This document shows, in pieces, positions 26,456-35,681 of a stretch of 64,000 nucleotides of DNA. The notes beneath the pieces are model-generated. The model was not told the DNA's origin and did no database searches. It saw nothing but the letters and a program-made list of their open reading frames with translations. Source of the DNA: Sedimentisphaerales bacterium (GTDB lineage: Bacteria > Planctomycetota > Phycisphaerae > Sedimentisphaerales > Anaerohalosphaeraceae); the NCBI GenBank assembly GCA_028282905.1, contig JANQGW010000149.1, forward strand, positions 1 through 64,000. Direction: 5' to 3'. The position numbers were made by a program, and so were the translations under genes. Numbering within the stretch: position 1 is the first letter of the stretch; each line of letters starts with the position of its first letter.

Positions 26456-27172
26456 ATGAGTATCGAAGAAAAAATACAACAGATTCAGACCAATGTCGCC
26501 GTCACGTGTGAGCGGGCCGGACGTGATCCGAAGTCCGTCAAGCTGATTGTCGTGACCAAAACCGCGCCGACTCCGGCGATTCTTGAGGTGTTGCGACTGG
26601 GGCTGTGCGATTTCGGAGAAAACCGAGTCCAGCACCTCAAACAGGTTGCCGACGAGGTCGCCGATTTTCAGGCCGCACACGCCGAAGACGGTCACACGCC
26701 GCCCAAAGTCAACTGGCACATGATCGGCCACCTGCAGCGGAATAAGGTCCGCCAGACGCTGAAAATCTGCAATACCATCCATTCGGTCGATACGCTCAGA
26801 CTCGCCGAGGAAATCAATACACAGGCCCACAAGCTCGGTGTGCATACAAATATTCTCTTACAGGTTAACTGTTCCGGCGAGGCCCAGAAATACGGTTGCC
26901 CGGTCGGTGCGGCGATTCACCTGGCCGAGCAGTTCCATACCATGCCCAACCTGCGGCTGGTGGGACTAATGACGATGGCCCCGCTGACCAAAGATACCGA
27001 CCGCGTCCGGGCATGTTTCCGCCGGGCACGCGAGATTTTTGACGAAATTAAGGGCGAACGCATCGCCGGCGCCAAATTCAAACACCTGTCGATGGGCATG
27101 AGTCAGGACTACGAAATCGCCATCGAGGAAGGCGCCACACTGCTGCGAATCGGATCAGCCATCTTCGCCTGA
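26456..27172 (+). CDS. YggS-family PLP-binding protein (PLP homeostasis)
   Basis: 238 residues of a single alanine-racemase-like barrel. Lys35 in IVVTKTAP is the PLP Schiff-base lysine. FGENRVQH, NWHMIGHLQRNKV, the LLQVNCSGEAQKYG segment and the C-terminal HLSMGMSQDYEIAIEEGAT with RIGSAIF are typical blocks. The family buffers intracellular pyridoxal phosphate and is not known to catalyse a reaction. It follows top6A by 38 bases and is followed after 22 bases by a sigma-factor gene. Confidence 0.95.
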   Translation: MSIEEKIQQIQTNVAVTCERAGRDPKSVKLIVVTKTAPTPAILEVLRLGLCDFGENRVQHLKQVADEVADFQAAHAEDGHTPPKVNWHMIGHLQRNKVRQTLKICNTIHSVDTLRLAEEINTQAHKLGVHTNILLQVNCSGEAQKYGCPVGAAIHLAEQFHTMPNLRLVGLMTMAPLTKDTDRVRACFRRAREIFDEIKGERIAGAKFKHLSMGMSQDYEIAIEEGATLLRIGSAIFA

Positions 27173-27194
27173 CAACTCAATCAAGAAGGACGCT

Positions 27195-28064
27195 ATGGAG
27201 CACAGCACCGAAATCCTTGGTTTGATACGCAAAGCAAGCACCGGCCAGCGACAGGCTATGGCCAAGCTGCTCAGGGCCACACAAACGCAGTTATTTGCCT
27301 ACCTTCTGCGTCTGACCCAAAACTTCGACCTGGCCAAAGACCTGCTCAAAGAGGTCCAGAAAGAGATGGTCAACTCCCTGTGGCGGCTCAACAAAGCTGA
27401 CCGGTTCTGGCACTGGATTTACGACATTGCTTTACAGAAGGTCAGGGAAGATTATCAGGACACACGAAAGCACGAAACGCTCTATCAGTCAGATGCCGAA
27501 GAAGCCTTCTTTGTCAGGCAGTTCAACAGCGAAAAAATTCTGCAGGACACATTCTTCAGGGAAACGGATGTCGAAAAGCTTTTTGCGACCACCTACGCCG
27601 GCATGAAACAAGCCGGCCTCCTGCCCCGTTGCGTACTGATCATGCGTTGCTTCGATGCGATGTCGTTTTATGAGATCAGCGAATTTCTCGGCTGTTCGGA
27701 AACCAATGCACGAGTAATGTTTTACCGGGCCAAACGCCGACTCAAAAAACAGCTCCGCAGAAACGGTTTTAAGAGCAGGCAGATATTTTTACCGGCCCTC
27801 GGACTGTTCGGCAGCATCACCTCACAATCGGCCACCGCCGCGACGCCCGCGATTATCGAAGTTCCCCCAAAAACCATCGAAGTCGGATTTTACCCTGCGA
27901 TGATCGGATTTTTGACTACCAAAACAGGTATGCTGCTGTCGGCGGTATTCAGCTTTTTCCTCGCCTGGTTCGCTATTGCGCATTTACTATTTATGGCTAT
28001 AGGCACAGCTCTGCTCATCCCCGTCATCCTCGTAATGTTCATCTCTTTCGCCTACCAGCGATAG
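27195..28064 (+). CDS. ECF sigma factor with C-terminal membrane segments
   Basis: Residues 1-185 are an ECF-type sigma factor. Region 2 carries LRLTQNFDLAKDLLKEVQ and RFWHWIYDIALQKVREDY; region 4 has the HTH LPRCVLIMRCFDAMSFYEIS and GCSETNARVMFYRAKRRLKK. Regions after about residue 190 are not part of a normal sigma factor: about 40 polar residues, then three hydrophobic stretches up to a short YQR end. The chain is therefore likely held at the inner membrane, with an anti-sigma-like tail in cis. Such fusions are a known feature of Planctomycetes, but the signal is unknown. The start is preceded by AAGGACGCT. No separate anti-sigma gene is beside it. Confidence 0.84.
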   Translation: MEHSTEILGLIRKASTGQRQAMAKLLRATQTQLFAYLLRLTQNFDLAKDLLKEVQKEMVNSLWRLNKADRFWHWIYDIALQKVREDYQDTRKHETLYQSDAEEAFFVRQFNSEKILQDTFFRETDVEKLFATTYAGMKQAGLLPRCVLIMRCFDAMSFYEISEFLGCSETNARVMFYRAKRRLKKQLRRNGFKSRQIFLPALGLFGSITSQSATAATPAIIEVPPKTIEVGFYPAMIGFLTTKTGMLLSAVFSFFLAWFAIAHLLFMAIGTALLIPVILVMFISFAYQR

Positions 28065-28072
28065 TAAGCTCA

Positions 28073-29347
28073 TTACTCAGTTTCCAATTCTGCCAACCTC
28101 TCAGGACTAACATCCTCGATCCGCAAATCACCGAAGATCACTCGGTACTGCCCGCTGTCAAGCTTCCACCTCAACAGCACCTTGTCCGGATTCTCGGCCG
28201 TAACGGTTGCACCTGAATACACAGGCTCTTTATTTTGCGTCTGAAGCCTGCTAAAATACTGTGCACCGTATTTCAGGTTTACAATCTGCACATCATCGAT
28301 CTGGAACGAAGGATCGCTTGACAGGGTCTTGTAAAGAGTGTCCACTTCGCCGAGAATGTCACCGATCGTCAATTTCGCCGGGTACTTACCGCCATTGAGC
28401 TTAGCAAAATACGCCAATCCCTCGACAATCTGCTCTCCGCTTTCGAGCCGTCCTGCTTTAATTGTATACATTAATGTATAATCTTCAGGTATCACCGATA
28501 CGAACGCATTGCCATCAATCTCGGCATCCCACTGAAAATCATTGACGACGACAGTCATCTGATCACTGCCGTCTTTATCGGTAATATCAAGCGTCACCTC
28601 AATGGGCCATCCCGTCTCAACATCAACCCACAACCGCCCAACGACACTGCCGTAAAACTTGCCTTCGACGGAATCAGTGAGACCACTTCCTCCGGGAAAA
28701 CCCGCATCAGGAGACACAGTCAATGACTCAATCCCCTCGACAGCAATACCATTGATAGTGCTGGTTCCCAATTCTGTATAGTCACCTTGGAGAAATGCTT
28801 CTACCACAAGCCTTGGATCACCATTTTCACGTTGAATCTTTTCAGTCAGTTCCACTTCCATGTACTTTTTTTGTGCCGGAAACAGGGTGACATGAGATTT
28901 CTCATCGACCAGTGAATACGACCGAGTAGCTAACTGGCTGCCCATATACACATCCAGACGTGATCCGTAGTCGTCTGCCTGAATCGCCTCTATTTGCATT
29001 TCGTATGCCTGTCCCCGCTTGACACCCTTAACATTCGCCTTGTACGATACTCCTCGAACCGCAGCAACCCGCTGGGCCACTTCTGCCCATACAACACTGT
29101 TTGAACCATTTAAAAACAGATAACCAACAAACAAACCGATCAAGATAACTGCTGCTGAAAACTTCGGCATTTTCTGATTCATGATAATACTCCATAGTAT
29201 CGGTTTTTTGACAACCGAGGATATTTTTTTAGTTTTTTCCTGTGCGATAAGGATATCATCTAAAATTTCCTTATCCTTCTGGGGGTCAGGAGTGACATTG
29301 ATTTTTTGAATGAGTTTTTCGATTTTATTTGAAGCTCTCATTTTCAC
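28073..29347 (-). CDS. LolA-like membrane-anchored protein paired with ECF sigma factor
   Basis: 424 residues. A polar N-terminal cytoplasmic segment of about 60 residues precedes one transmembrane helix (AAVILIGLFVGYLFL). The extracellular part has VVWAEVAQRVAAVRGVSYKA and a beta-rich region with KKYMEVEL, GRLWVDVETGWPIEVTLDI and a DFQWDAEIDGNAFV block, resembling the outer-membrane lipoprotein-sorting (LolA-like) fold. In Planctomycetes this architecture is often encoded right after an ECF sigma gene and may act as its anti-sigma or sensor. Here it overlaps the upstream sigma gene by four bases (29344-29347), indicating coupled translation. Stops are shared with the convergent sigma gene at only nine bases. 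Confidence 0.8.
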   Translation of the reverse strand: MKMRASNKIEKLIQKINVTPDPQKDKEILDDILIAQEKTKKISSVVKKPILWSIIMNQKMPKFSAAVILIGLFVGYLFLNGSNSVVWAEVAQRVAAVRGVSYKANVKGVKRGQAYEMQIEAIQADDYGSRLDVYMGSQLATRSYSLVDEKSHVTLFPAQKKYMEVELTEKIQRENGDPRLVVEAFLQGDYTELGTSTINGIAVEGIESLTVSPDAGFPGGSGLTDSVEGKFYGSVVGRLWVDVETGWPIEVTLDITDKDGSDQMTVVVNDFQWDAEIDGNAFVSVIPEDYTLMYTIKAGRLESGEQIVEGLAYFAKLNGGKYPAKLTIGDILGEVDTLYKTLSSDPSFQIDDVQIVNLKYGAQYFSRLQTQNKEPVYSGATVTAENPDKVLLRWKLDSGQYRVIFGDLRIEDVSPERLAELETE

Positions 29348-29856
29348 ACCTGCCCATCTAAAATGACACGCAATTTATCAAGTCCATAGCGGTACCTGCT
29401 CTGGACGGTTTTAATGGATACACTCTGCAGCTTCGCAATTTCCCTGAATCTCATTTGCCCCCTGGCGTGCAGGATGATCACTTCTCGTTGTTCATACGGA
29501 ATCTCGGCCAGTGCACCGTTTAAAAGCTGCAATTCTTCATTGCATATTGCCGACGACTCAGGAGCCTTTGCACCCGAACAGACGAATTCCGCATGTTCCA
29601 GGTTGACTGCCTGGCGTTTGCCGGCTCGTATTCTATCGCGTGCGCGATTCGCAACACACGTGGCCAGATACCACTTAAGGCTCCCATCAAGCCGTAAACT
29701 TTCTGCCGATTGCGCAAATGATACAAAGAAGTCATGAAGACAATCCTCTGCGGAGCTCACATCATTTAAAAGAGCCGTCGCTAACGTTAGCAGGAACTTG
29801 CGATACTTCTCGTAGATTCTCTGTAAGGCAGTACGGCTGCCTCGCTTAAATCTCAA
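29344..29856 (-). CDS. RNA polymerase ECF sigma factor
   Basis: A 170-residue sigma-70 family protein. Region 2 shows LRDD-type residues around SSAEDCLHDFFVSFAQSAE and LKWYLATCVANRARDRIR; region 4 has EIPYEQREVIILHARGQMRF followed by SVSIKTVQSRYRYGLDKLR, a helix-turn-helix. The usual family start (EDTLLILRFKRGS) reads upstream of the TTG at 29856 with no ATG, GTG or TTG. GAGG at 29886-29889 points to AUA (29880) or AUC (29877) as initiator. It runs divergently from the SpoIIE gene and overlaps the LolA-like gene that follows. Confidence 0.88.
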   Translation of the reverse strand: MRFKRGSRTALQRIYEKYRKFLLTLATALLNDVSSAEDCLHDFFVSFAQSAESLRLDGSLKWYLATCVANRARDRIRAGKRQAVNLEHAEFVCSGAKAPESSAICNEELQLLNGALAEIPYEQREVIILHARGQMRFREIAKLQSVSIKTVQSRYRYGLDKLRVILDGQV

Positions 29857-30152
29857 AATAAGCAGTGTATCTTCGATTATCTACGCCTCACTGATTTAAT
29901 CGTTGGACCAACATTTCTCATATAACATCACGATTGAACTGGCCATTTTGCTTTAAATAAAATGAATATTTCTAAGAATTCATCAATTTTAGCTAAATTG
30001 ATGACTAAATGCACGGAAAACACACTTTGCTGATTTGATTTCAAAATCAGCAAAAATGAAGCAAATCCATGTCAAAATGCCGGCTCAGTATATTAAGTGA
30101 CGGCCCAAAACATCCGAAATAAGGCTGTAAGCTGTTAATTTACGGAAAAAGT

Positions 30153-31367
30153 ATGAAGACTCAGGTAAAAACGACAACCGGTTGCCAGAATACAGAAACT
30201 TCAACAGTTCATGTGCTGTTTGCTGGTCAGCGGCCCGTTTCGGATGATTTATCAGCCCTTTTGGCGGCCTGCGGCTGCCGATGGGAGTCGGTGTGTCTGG
30301 AGGAGCTTGAAGGCTGCGTCAAAAACCGTACGATTATCGGCTGTGTTGTTATTGACGGATCGTCTATCGACGAGCAGCAGATATCCGAGTTTCAGTCATT
30401 GGCCGAATCTCTCGATGCCGACAACATCGCCGTGATTATTTACCACTGCCCGGAATCGCTGAGTCTGGAAAACCTGACGTTAACCTCCGTAGCTGAGTCC
30501 GTTGAGTTGGAGCAGTTGTGGCCGCGGATTGACAGCACCGTTAAAAATCAGAAACGCCTGCATGAAAAGCTTAAACGTGTCAATAAATTTCCGGAAGTTC
30601 GGCCCCGACCGGACCATACGGATGATCTGGCCGAGCAGTTGGAGATGGCCGGGCATGTCCAGCGGAACTTCCTGCCGACCCAGCTTCCGAACAGCGACAA
30701 AATCCGCTGGGCCAGAGTGTATCGCCCAGCTGACTGGGTTTCCGGCGACATCTACGACATCGCCCGTGTCGATGAAACGCACATCGGCTTTTACCTGGCC
30801 GACGCGGTAGGCCATTCCATGCCCGCGGCCCTGCTAACCATGTTTCTTAAGCAGGCAACCACCATGAGGCAGACCATTGGCAACGAGTATTACGTTTTCC
30901 AACCTTGGGAAGTCATGCGGATGCTCAATCAGCGGATGTGTGAACAGGAATTGTCAGGCTGTTTGTTTGCCACCAGCGCCTATGGCCTGCTCAATACCGA
31001 AAAGCTAACACTCAAATATGCCCGTGCCGGTCACCCCTATCCGATTCTTATTCGGCAGGACCGCATCGTTCAGCTTCAAACACGCGGCGGACTGCTCGGC
31101 ATCTTTGAAGAAGCCGAGTTCCAACAGCAAACTCTGCAACTCCATCCGGGTGATAAGCTGTTTATCTATTCTGACGGCGGCGAACCGCTGATCGGCGAAG
31201 ATGCCGATGGACATGGGTTTGTCTTTACCGAAGCGTTCCAGGAAATCTGCCATCTGCCTATCGAAGAAATGCTGGCCGCCTATAATGAGATGGCTGAAAA
31301 CCATACCTTCGGCCCCGGCGAAATCGACGACGTCACCGCCATCGGCCTCGAAATCCTACCACAGTAA
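30153..31367 (+). CDS. SpoIIE/RsbU-type PP2C serine phosphatase with receiver-like N-terminus
   Basis: 404 residues. The first 130 residues (VHVLFAGQRPVSDDLSALLA, then CVVIDGSS) resemble a degenerate receiver. Residues about 155-404 form a PPM-type phosphatase: AGHVQRNFLPTQLPN, the metal-binding SGDIYDI and LADAVGHSMPAALL, the GEIDDVTAIGLEI end. Such proteins dephosphorylate anti-anti-sigma factors to switch partner sigma factors. The neighbouring two sigma genes suggest a regulatory cluster, but no anti-sigma antagonist gene is present in the window. The 272-base divergent region upstream shows no obvious promoter hexamers. Confidence 0.88.
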   Translation: MKTQVKTTTGCQNTETSTVHVLFAGQRPVSDDLSALLAACGCRWESVCLEELEGCVKNRTIIGCVVIDGSSIDEQQISEFQSLAESLDADNIAVIIYHCPESLSLENLTLTSVAESVELEQLWPRIDSTVKNQKRLHEKLKRVNKFPEVRPRPDHTDDLAEQLEMAGHVQRNFLPTQLPNSDKIRWARVYRPADWVSGDIYDIARVDETHIGFYLADAVGHSMPAALLTMFLKQATTMRQTIGNEYYVFQPWEVMRMLNQRMCEQELSGCLFATSAYGLLNTEKLTLKYARAGHPYPILIRQDRIVQLQTRGGLLGIFEEAEFQQQTLQLHPGDKLFIYSDGGEPLIGEDADGHGFVFTEAFQEICHLPIEEMLAAYNEMAENHTFGPGEIDDVTAIGLEILPQ

Positions 31368-31374
31368 AAAACGC

Positions 31375-31445
31375 TGATTACGCAGATTTCACTGATTAAA
31401 GAAAATAATGCAACTACGGATTTCGTGGATTCTCACGGATTTAAA
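31375..31445. repeat. ACGGATT-type intergenic repeat
   Basis: Degenerate phrases ACGCAGATTTCACTGATTA and ACGGATTTCGTGGATTCTC, typical of a dispersed repeat family also seen at 54301-54383 and near 7297. They stand between the convergent SpoIIE and S41 genes and may serve as a two-way terminator, though no stable T-tailed hairpin is evident. Confidence 0.5.
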
Positions 31446-31514
31446 CCAGAACTGTGACTTCATCAAAATTGGTATCAACCATTGATTCTTACGGGCAAGA
31501 CGCCCGCATTCCTA

Positions 31515-33674
31515 TTAACGACTGATTGTCATGCGGGCTTTGAGGACGAGCAATGCGGTGGCGAGTTGCGAGTCGGCGGCGATCATCTGTTCGCTGGCAG
31601 ACGGCTGCTCGGTATTACTAGCGTTTGTTGAACCAGCCCTGCGCGCTTTGTTGGATTCACGAATCTGCTTCTGCTCAAAATCAAACAGCGGTACCGACAC
31701 ATCGGGCACAATGCCCCAATCAGTACGACCCTGCCGTTTGAGCAGGTCGCGGTTGGGAACGGCCTTTCCGTTGGGCAGATAGTAATAGGCCGAGGTGAAT
31801 TTGAGCCGGCCACTTTCAGCGCCGACACCGATCACTTCCTGTACGCTGCCTTTGCCGTAGCTGCGATCGCCGACCAGGACGGCTCGTTTGTAGCCTTCAT
31901 GGCCCAGTACGCCGGCGACTATTTCCGAAGCGCTGGCACTGTCGTCATCAATCAAAATCACAATCGGATAGTTGCGGTTGACGGTGTCTTTCCGGGCCTG
32001 CCAGCGGTCGGCCTGGCCATTGCGACCACGGCTTTCGAGCAGGAGGCCGTCATTGACGAACAGGTCAGACAGTTCGGTAGCCGCGGTGAGCAGGCCGCCG
32101 CCGTTGCCGCGCAAATCCAGCATCAGGCCTGCAAGATCTGCCGCCTGCAGTTTTTCCAGAGCCGCTTTGACCTGCGGAACGGTTTCGGCGGTAAAGTTGC
32201 TGAGACGCAAGTAGCCGATCTTGTCGTCTTTTCCCAGGAAGTAATCCCAATGACCTTCGGTTTTGCCGCTGTCGGCCTGCTGAGAACCTTCAACGGTCGG
32301 CAGGACGATTTTGTCGCGTACCAGCGTAACCAATTGCGGTTTGTCTGATTCGGAATACTTGACTGTCAGTGTAACCGAGGTGCCAATAGGACCGGAAATC
32401 CGCCGCACAGCACAGGTCAGGCTCAAATCCTTGGTCAGTTCGCCGTCGATAGCGGTGATTTGAGCTTCTGGTTTCAGTGTCGAGCGGGCCGCAGGCGTGT
32501 TGGGAATCAACGAAGTGATACGGATAATATCGTCATCTTTGGAAACGCGAAATCCTACACCACCGAACCGGCCGGTAATCTGCTTCTCAAAGTCGGCTAC
32601 GCCGGCCGGCCAGATGACTTTGGTATAATCATCCAACTGGGCCAGTGCCGCTTCGGTCAGCATTGCCAGCACCACACCATCAGGCAGTTTCAATGTTTCA
32701 GAGTTGATTGCCAGCAGGATATCCTGAACGCCCAGAAAATCGGCCAGCTTGAATACATCAGCTTGCTTTGTTTTCAAATCCGCAGACAGTTCATCTAACC
32801 GGGTTTTCCACGCCTTACATTGTTCAGCATCGGCCTTATACAGAATGTCGTCAGAATCAGTGTTCAGGATATCAGCAGCGACGACACATTGGCGAACAGC
32901 TTTTTGCGCAAGACTGTAGAAATTGATCGGTTTAACGTAACGGGCCTGAAGCACGGCGAAAACCTGCTCGGTGGTTTCGGGTTTAACATTGACATATCGC
33001 CGGATTTTATCATCGCAGGGGTCTTTTTTGAACAAATCCCGAACGTCTTCGATGACATCCAACTGACCGTCGAGTGCTTTGTATTCAGTGTTATCGCGGG
33101 CAAAATTCAGCAGCCACTTGATGCTCTCAGAACGAGCCTTTTTCCAGTTGCCGTCCTGAAAATCGCGCAGGCCCTGCTGATAGGTTTCGGCCAGCAAAGC
33201 CTGAAAGGCCTCTTGTGAGGTCAACTCAGCCCGCTGTGCCTCAGTCGCATCATCCCACACCTCATCGGCCTGTTTGAAGACCTGCAGAGCGGTTGTATTG
33301 GGATCTTTGGCGATGAATCGCTCAAACAGCAATTGGTATTCCTGATATTTTTCAGCATACACTTGCTGCTGTTTCTCTTGTCGCCGCTGCTGAGTTTGGC
33401 GGTATTGCTGAATGATCGCCTGTACCGGCTGCAAAGCATCTTTGATGTTGTCCGGCTGCTGATTGACAAGTGATTCGGCGTTGTCCCACTGGCCTTTTTC
33501 AATCAGCGAAACTACCGATTCCAACACGGCATCTTCAGAAGAATTTTGCGCGGGAGCCGCCTGTGGTGCGGCGAAAGTGGTGGCAGCGACAAACAGAAAT
33601 GCGGCCAGCACCGGCATCGCCATCGAGGCAATGAAAGCTGCTTGACAATTTCGCTGACGCTTTGTCGGCATCAT
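31515..33674 (-). CDS. Exported C-terminal processing peptidase (S41) with PDZ domain
   Basis: 719 residues starting with a signal peptide ending near ATTFAAPQAAPA. A long charged helical region with several KxY and Gln-rich stretches covers residues 40-350. The PDZ domain follows (GGVGFRVSKDDDIIRITSL, then AITAIDGE) and then the S41 core: LSNFTAETVPQVKAALEK, LDLRGNGGGLL, the Ser in DDDSASASEIVAG and the Lys in RSYGKGSVQEVIG. This matches tail-specific proteases that cleave periplasmic or secreted proteins near their C-terminus. The first ATG is used; GGAG stands six bases ahead. It precedes nothing on its strand for about 150 bases, and rpoD lies upstream. Confidence 0.88.
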   Translation of the reverse strand: MMPTKRQRNCQAAFIASMAMPVLAAFLFVAATTFAAPQAAPAQNSSEDAVLESVVSLIEKGQWDNAESLVNQQPDNIKDALQPVQAIIQQYRQTQQRRQEKQQQVYAEKYQEYQLLFERFIAKDPNTTALQVFKQADEVWDDATEAQRAELTSQEAFQALLAETYQQGLRDFQDGNWKKARSESIKWLLNFARDNTEYKALDGQLDVIEDVRDLFKKDPCDDKIRRYVNVKPETTEQVFAVLQARYVKPINFYSLAQKAVRQCVVAADILNTDSDDILYKADAEQCKAWKTRLDELSADLKTKQADVFKLADFLGVQDILLAINSETLKLPDGVVLAMLTEAALAQLDDYTKVIWPAGVADFEKQITGRFGGVGFRVSKDDDIIRITSLIPNTPAARSTLKPEAQITAIDGELTKDLSLTCAVRRISGPIGTSVTLTVKYSESDKPQLVTLVRDKIVLPTVEGSQQADSGKTEGHWDYFLGKDDKIGYLRLSNFTAETVPQVKAALEKLQAADLAGLMLDLRGNGGGLLTAATELSDLFVNDGLLLESRGRNGQADRWQARKDTVNRNYPIVILIDDDSASASEIVAGVLGHEGYKRAVLVGDRSYGKGSVQEVIGVGAESGRLKFTSAYYYLPNGKAVPNRDLLKRQGRTDWGIVPDVSVPLFDFEQKQIRESNKARRAGSTNASNTEQPSASEQMIAADSQLATALLVLKARMTISR

Positions 33675-33761
33675 AATAACTCCCGGCCATACTTTGGCCC
33701 TATGGTCAACTCCATACCACTATGCGGCCGGAGTGTCGTTATTTCATTCAAATCATTCCAC

Positions 33762-35624
33762 TTAGACGGTTTTGCTGTCCATGAAGCCTTCCAGCTTGCG
33801 GGCACGAACCGGGTGCTGAAGTTTGCGAATGGCCTTGGCTTCCACCTGACGCACACGTTCACGGGTGACCTTGAAAATCCGGCCGACTTCTTCCAGTGTG
33901 TAGGTGTAGCCGTCGCCGATGCCGTATCGCAGTTTGATAATTTCGCGTTCGCGGTAGGTCAGCGTTTTGAGCACATCATCAATGCGATCCTTGAGCATTT
34001 CCTGGGTAGCCGACTGAACGGGCGATTCGGCGGATTCGTCTTCGATAAAGTCGCCGAAGTAGCTGTCTTCGCTTTCGCCGATAGGCCGGTCCAGACTGAA
34101 CGGGTGCTTGCTGATTTTCAGCACGCGGCGGGTTTCGGCAATCGTCATCTTGGCAGCTTCGGCGATTTCTTCAATCGTTGCCTCGCGGCCGAGCTTTTGA
34201 AGCAGGTTCTTGCTGATCGTTCGCAGTTTGCTCATAGTTTCGATCATATGAACCGGAATACGAATCGTCCGGGCATGGTCAGCAATCGCTCGTGTAATCG
34301 CCTGTCGAATCCACCAAGTCGCGTAGGTGCTGAACTTGTAGCCGCGGCGGTATTCATATTTATCAACCGCCCGCATCAGGCCGGTGTTGCCTTCCTGGAT
34401 AATGTCCAGAAAACTCAGGCCCCGATTACGATATTTCTTGGCAATCGAAACCACCAATCGCAGATTACCGCCGGACAGTTTTCGCTTGGCATCTTCGTAC
34501 TGGGCATACACCGCCTCAATCGAACGCAGACGTTTGTCAAGCTGCTTGGGGCTTTCCATAATCAGTTCCTGGATGCCCCGCATTTCCTGCTTCATCGCTT
34601 CGATGTCTTCCGGTTCGTAATCTTCGGTCACGCCGGCGTCAATCGTGTCCTGAAGCTGGTGCATCTTTTTCTGAATGCCCTGCAGCTTTTTCATCATCGG
34701 CTGAATGCGGCTGGTACGCAGACTCAGTTCCTCCAGCAGCGTCGCGATTTTGCGCCGGTTGCGATGCATTTGCTTGACATTGCGTTTGACCTGATCGGAA
34801 TCAGTATCTTCGCCGGAATCGGTAAACAGATCGATGTTCCGGTCCAGCAGTTTGTTGACGGTATTCATATTAAACGCAAGCCGATTTTTGACCACCGCAC
34901 GCTCATACGACTCGCCGCTGCTCATTTTCATGGTTCGGTCGAACGGCAGTGTGCCCTCATCGACCTGCTGGAGAATATCAATGGCCGCGCGGGCACAGTG
35001 GTCGCTTTCGAGCACTTTGCGGCGAAATGCCAGCCGGGTCAGTTCGATTTTTCGAGCCAGGCTGATTTCCTCTTCACGCGTCAGCAGCGGGATTTCGCCC
35101 ATCTGCGTCAGGTACATCCGGACGGGGTCGTCAATCTTGCGGACCTCACGTTCCAGTTCCTCTTCCAGCACAATATCATCGTCAACATCTTCATCGTCGC
35201 CGCGGCCGACTTTTTCTGCTTCTTCTTCAAAATCCTCATCATCGACATCTTTGGATTCGACAGCTTCGTCCAGTAACTGAACGCCTAATTCATCCAGCGT
35301 CATGAGCAGACTGTCCAGACGTGCGGGGCTGATAAGCTGATCGGGAAGTGTGTCATTGATCTCTTCGTAGGTCAGATGGCCCTTTTCCTTCCCCGTCTTA
35401 ATAATCGCTTTGATGGCTTTTTCGATGACTTCGGTCTGGGCGGCCATAAAGGTTTCGTCGGGTTCGGGTATCTCCATGTGTTCAGCCTCGCCGTCAGGCT
35501 GGGGTTGATCATCTTCGGCCGGTGCGGCCTGGGCCTTCTCTTTTTCTTCGGCCTCTTTCAGCAACGCATCGGCTTCTGCCTCAAGTGTTTTTTCTTCTTT
35601 GGTTTTACCGCTTTTCTTTGCCAT
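33762..35624 (-). CDS. rpoD: Primary RNA polymerase sigma factor (sigma-70)
   Basis: 620 residues, the full sigma-70 size. An acidic Lys/Glu-rich N-terminus ([20 protein letters not shown]) precedes region 1.1 and the non-conserved insert with a stretch of Asp/Glu. Region 2 ([19 protein letters not shown], then [20 protein letters not shown]) includes the -10 recognition helix. The C-terminal [20 protein letters not shown] with [18 protein letters not shown] is region 4. GAGG sits before the ATG at 35624. Downstream of dnaG by 57 bases, it preserves the classical dnaG-rpoD pair. Confidence 0.97.
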   Translation of the reverse strand: MAKKSGKTKEEKTLEAEADALLKEAEEKEKAQAAPAEDDQPQPDGEAEHMEIPEPDETFMAAQTEVIEKAIKAIIKTGKEKGHLTYEEINDTLPDQLISPARLDSLLMTLDELGVQLLDEAVESKDVDDEDFEEEAEKVGRGDDEDVDDDIVLEEELEREVRKIDDPVRMYLTQMGEIPLLTREEEISLARKIELTRLAFRRKVLESDHCARAAIDILQQVDEGTLPFDRTMKMSSGESYERAVVKNRLAFNMNTVNKLLDRNIDLFTDSGEDTDSDQVKRNVKQMHRNRRKIATLLEELSLRTSRIQPMMKKLQGIQKKMHQLQDTIDAGVTEDYEPEDIEAMKQEMRGIQELIMESPKQLDKRLRSIEAVYAQYEDAKRKLSGGNLRLVVSIAKKYRNRGLSFLDIIQEGNTGLMRAVDKYEYRRGYKFSTYATWWIRQAITRAIADHARTIRIPVHMIETMSKLRTISKNLLQKLGREATIEEIAEAAKMTIAETRRVLKISKHPFSLDRPIGESEDSYFGDFIEDESAESPVQSATQEMLKDRIDDVLKTLTYREREIIKLRYGIGDGYTYTLEEVGRIFKVTRERVRQVEAKAIRKLQHPVRARKLEGFMDSKTV

Positions 35625-35681
35625 GTGTTTCCTCGGTTACACGTCTTTGCACACTATAAAATATAAATAATAACTTATTCG

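Noticed and set aside
33546-35276. A 576-codon plus-strand open frame over the S41 and rpoD region
   Set aside because: It is antisense to rpoD, has no ribosome site or recognised domain, and arises from the codon bias of the gene on the other strand.
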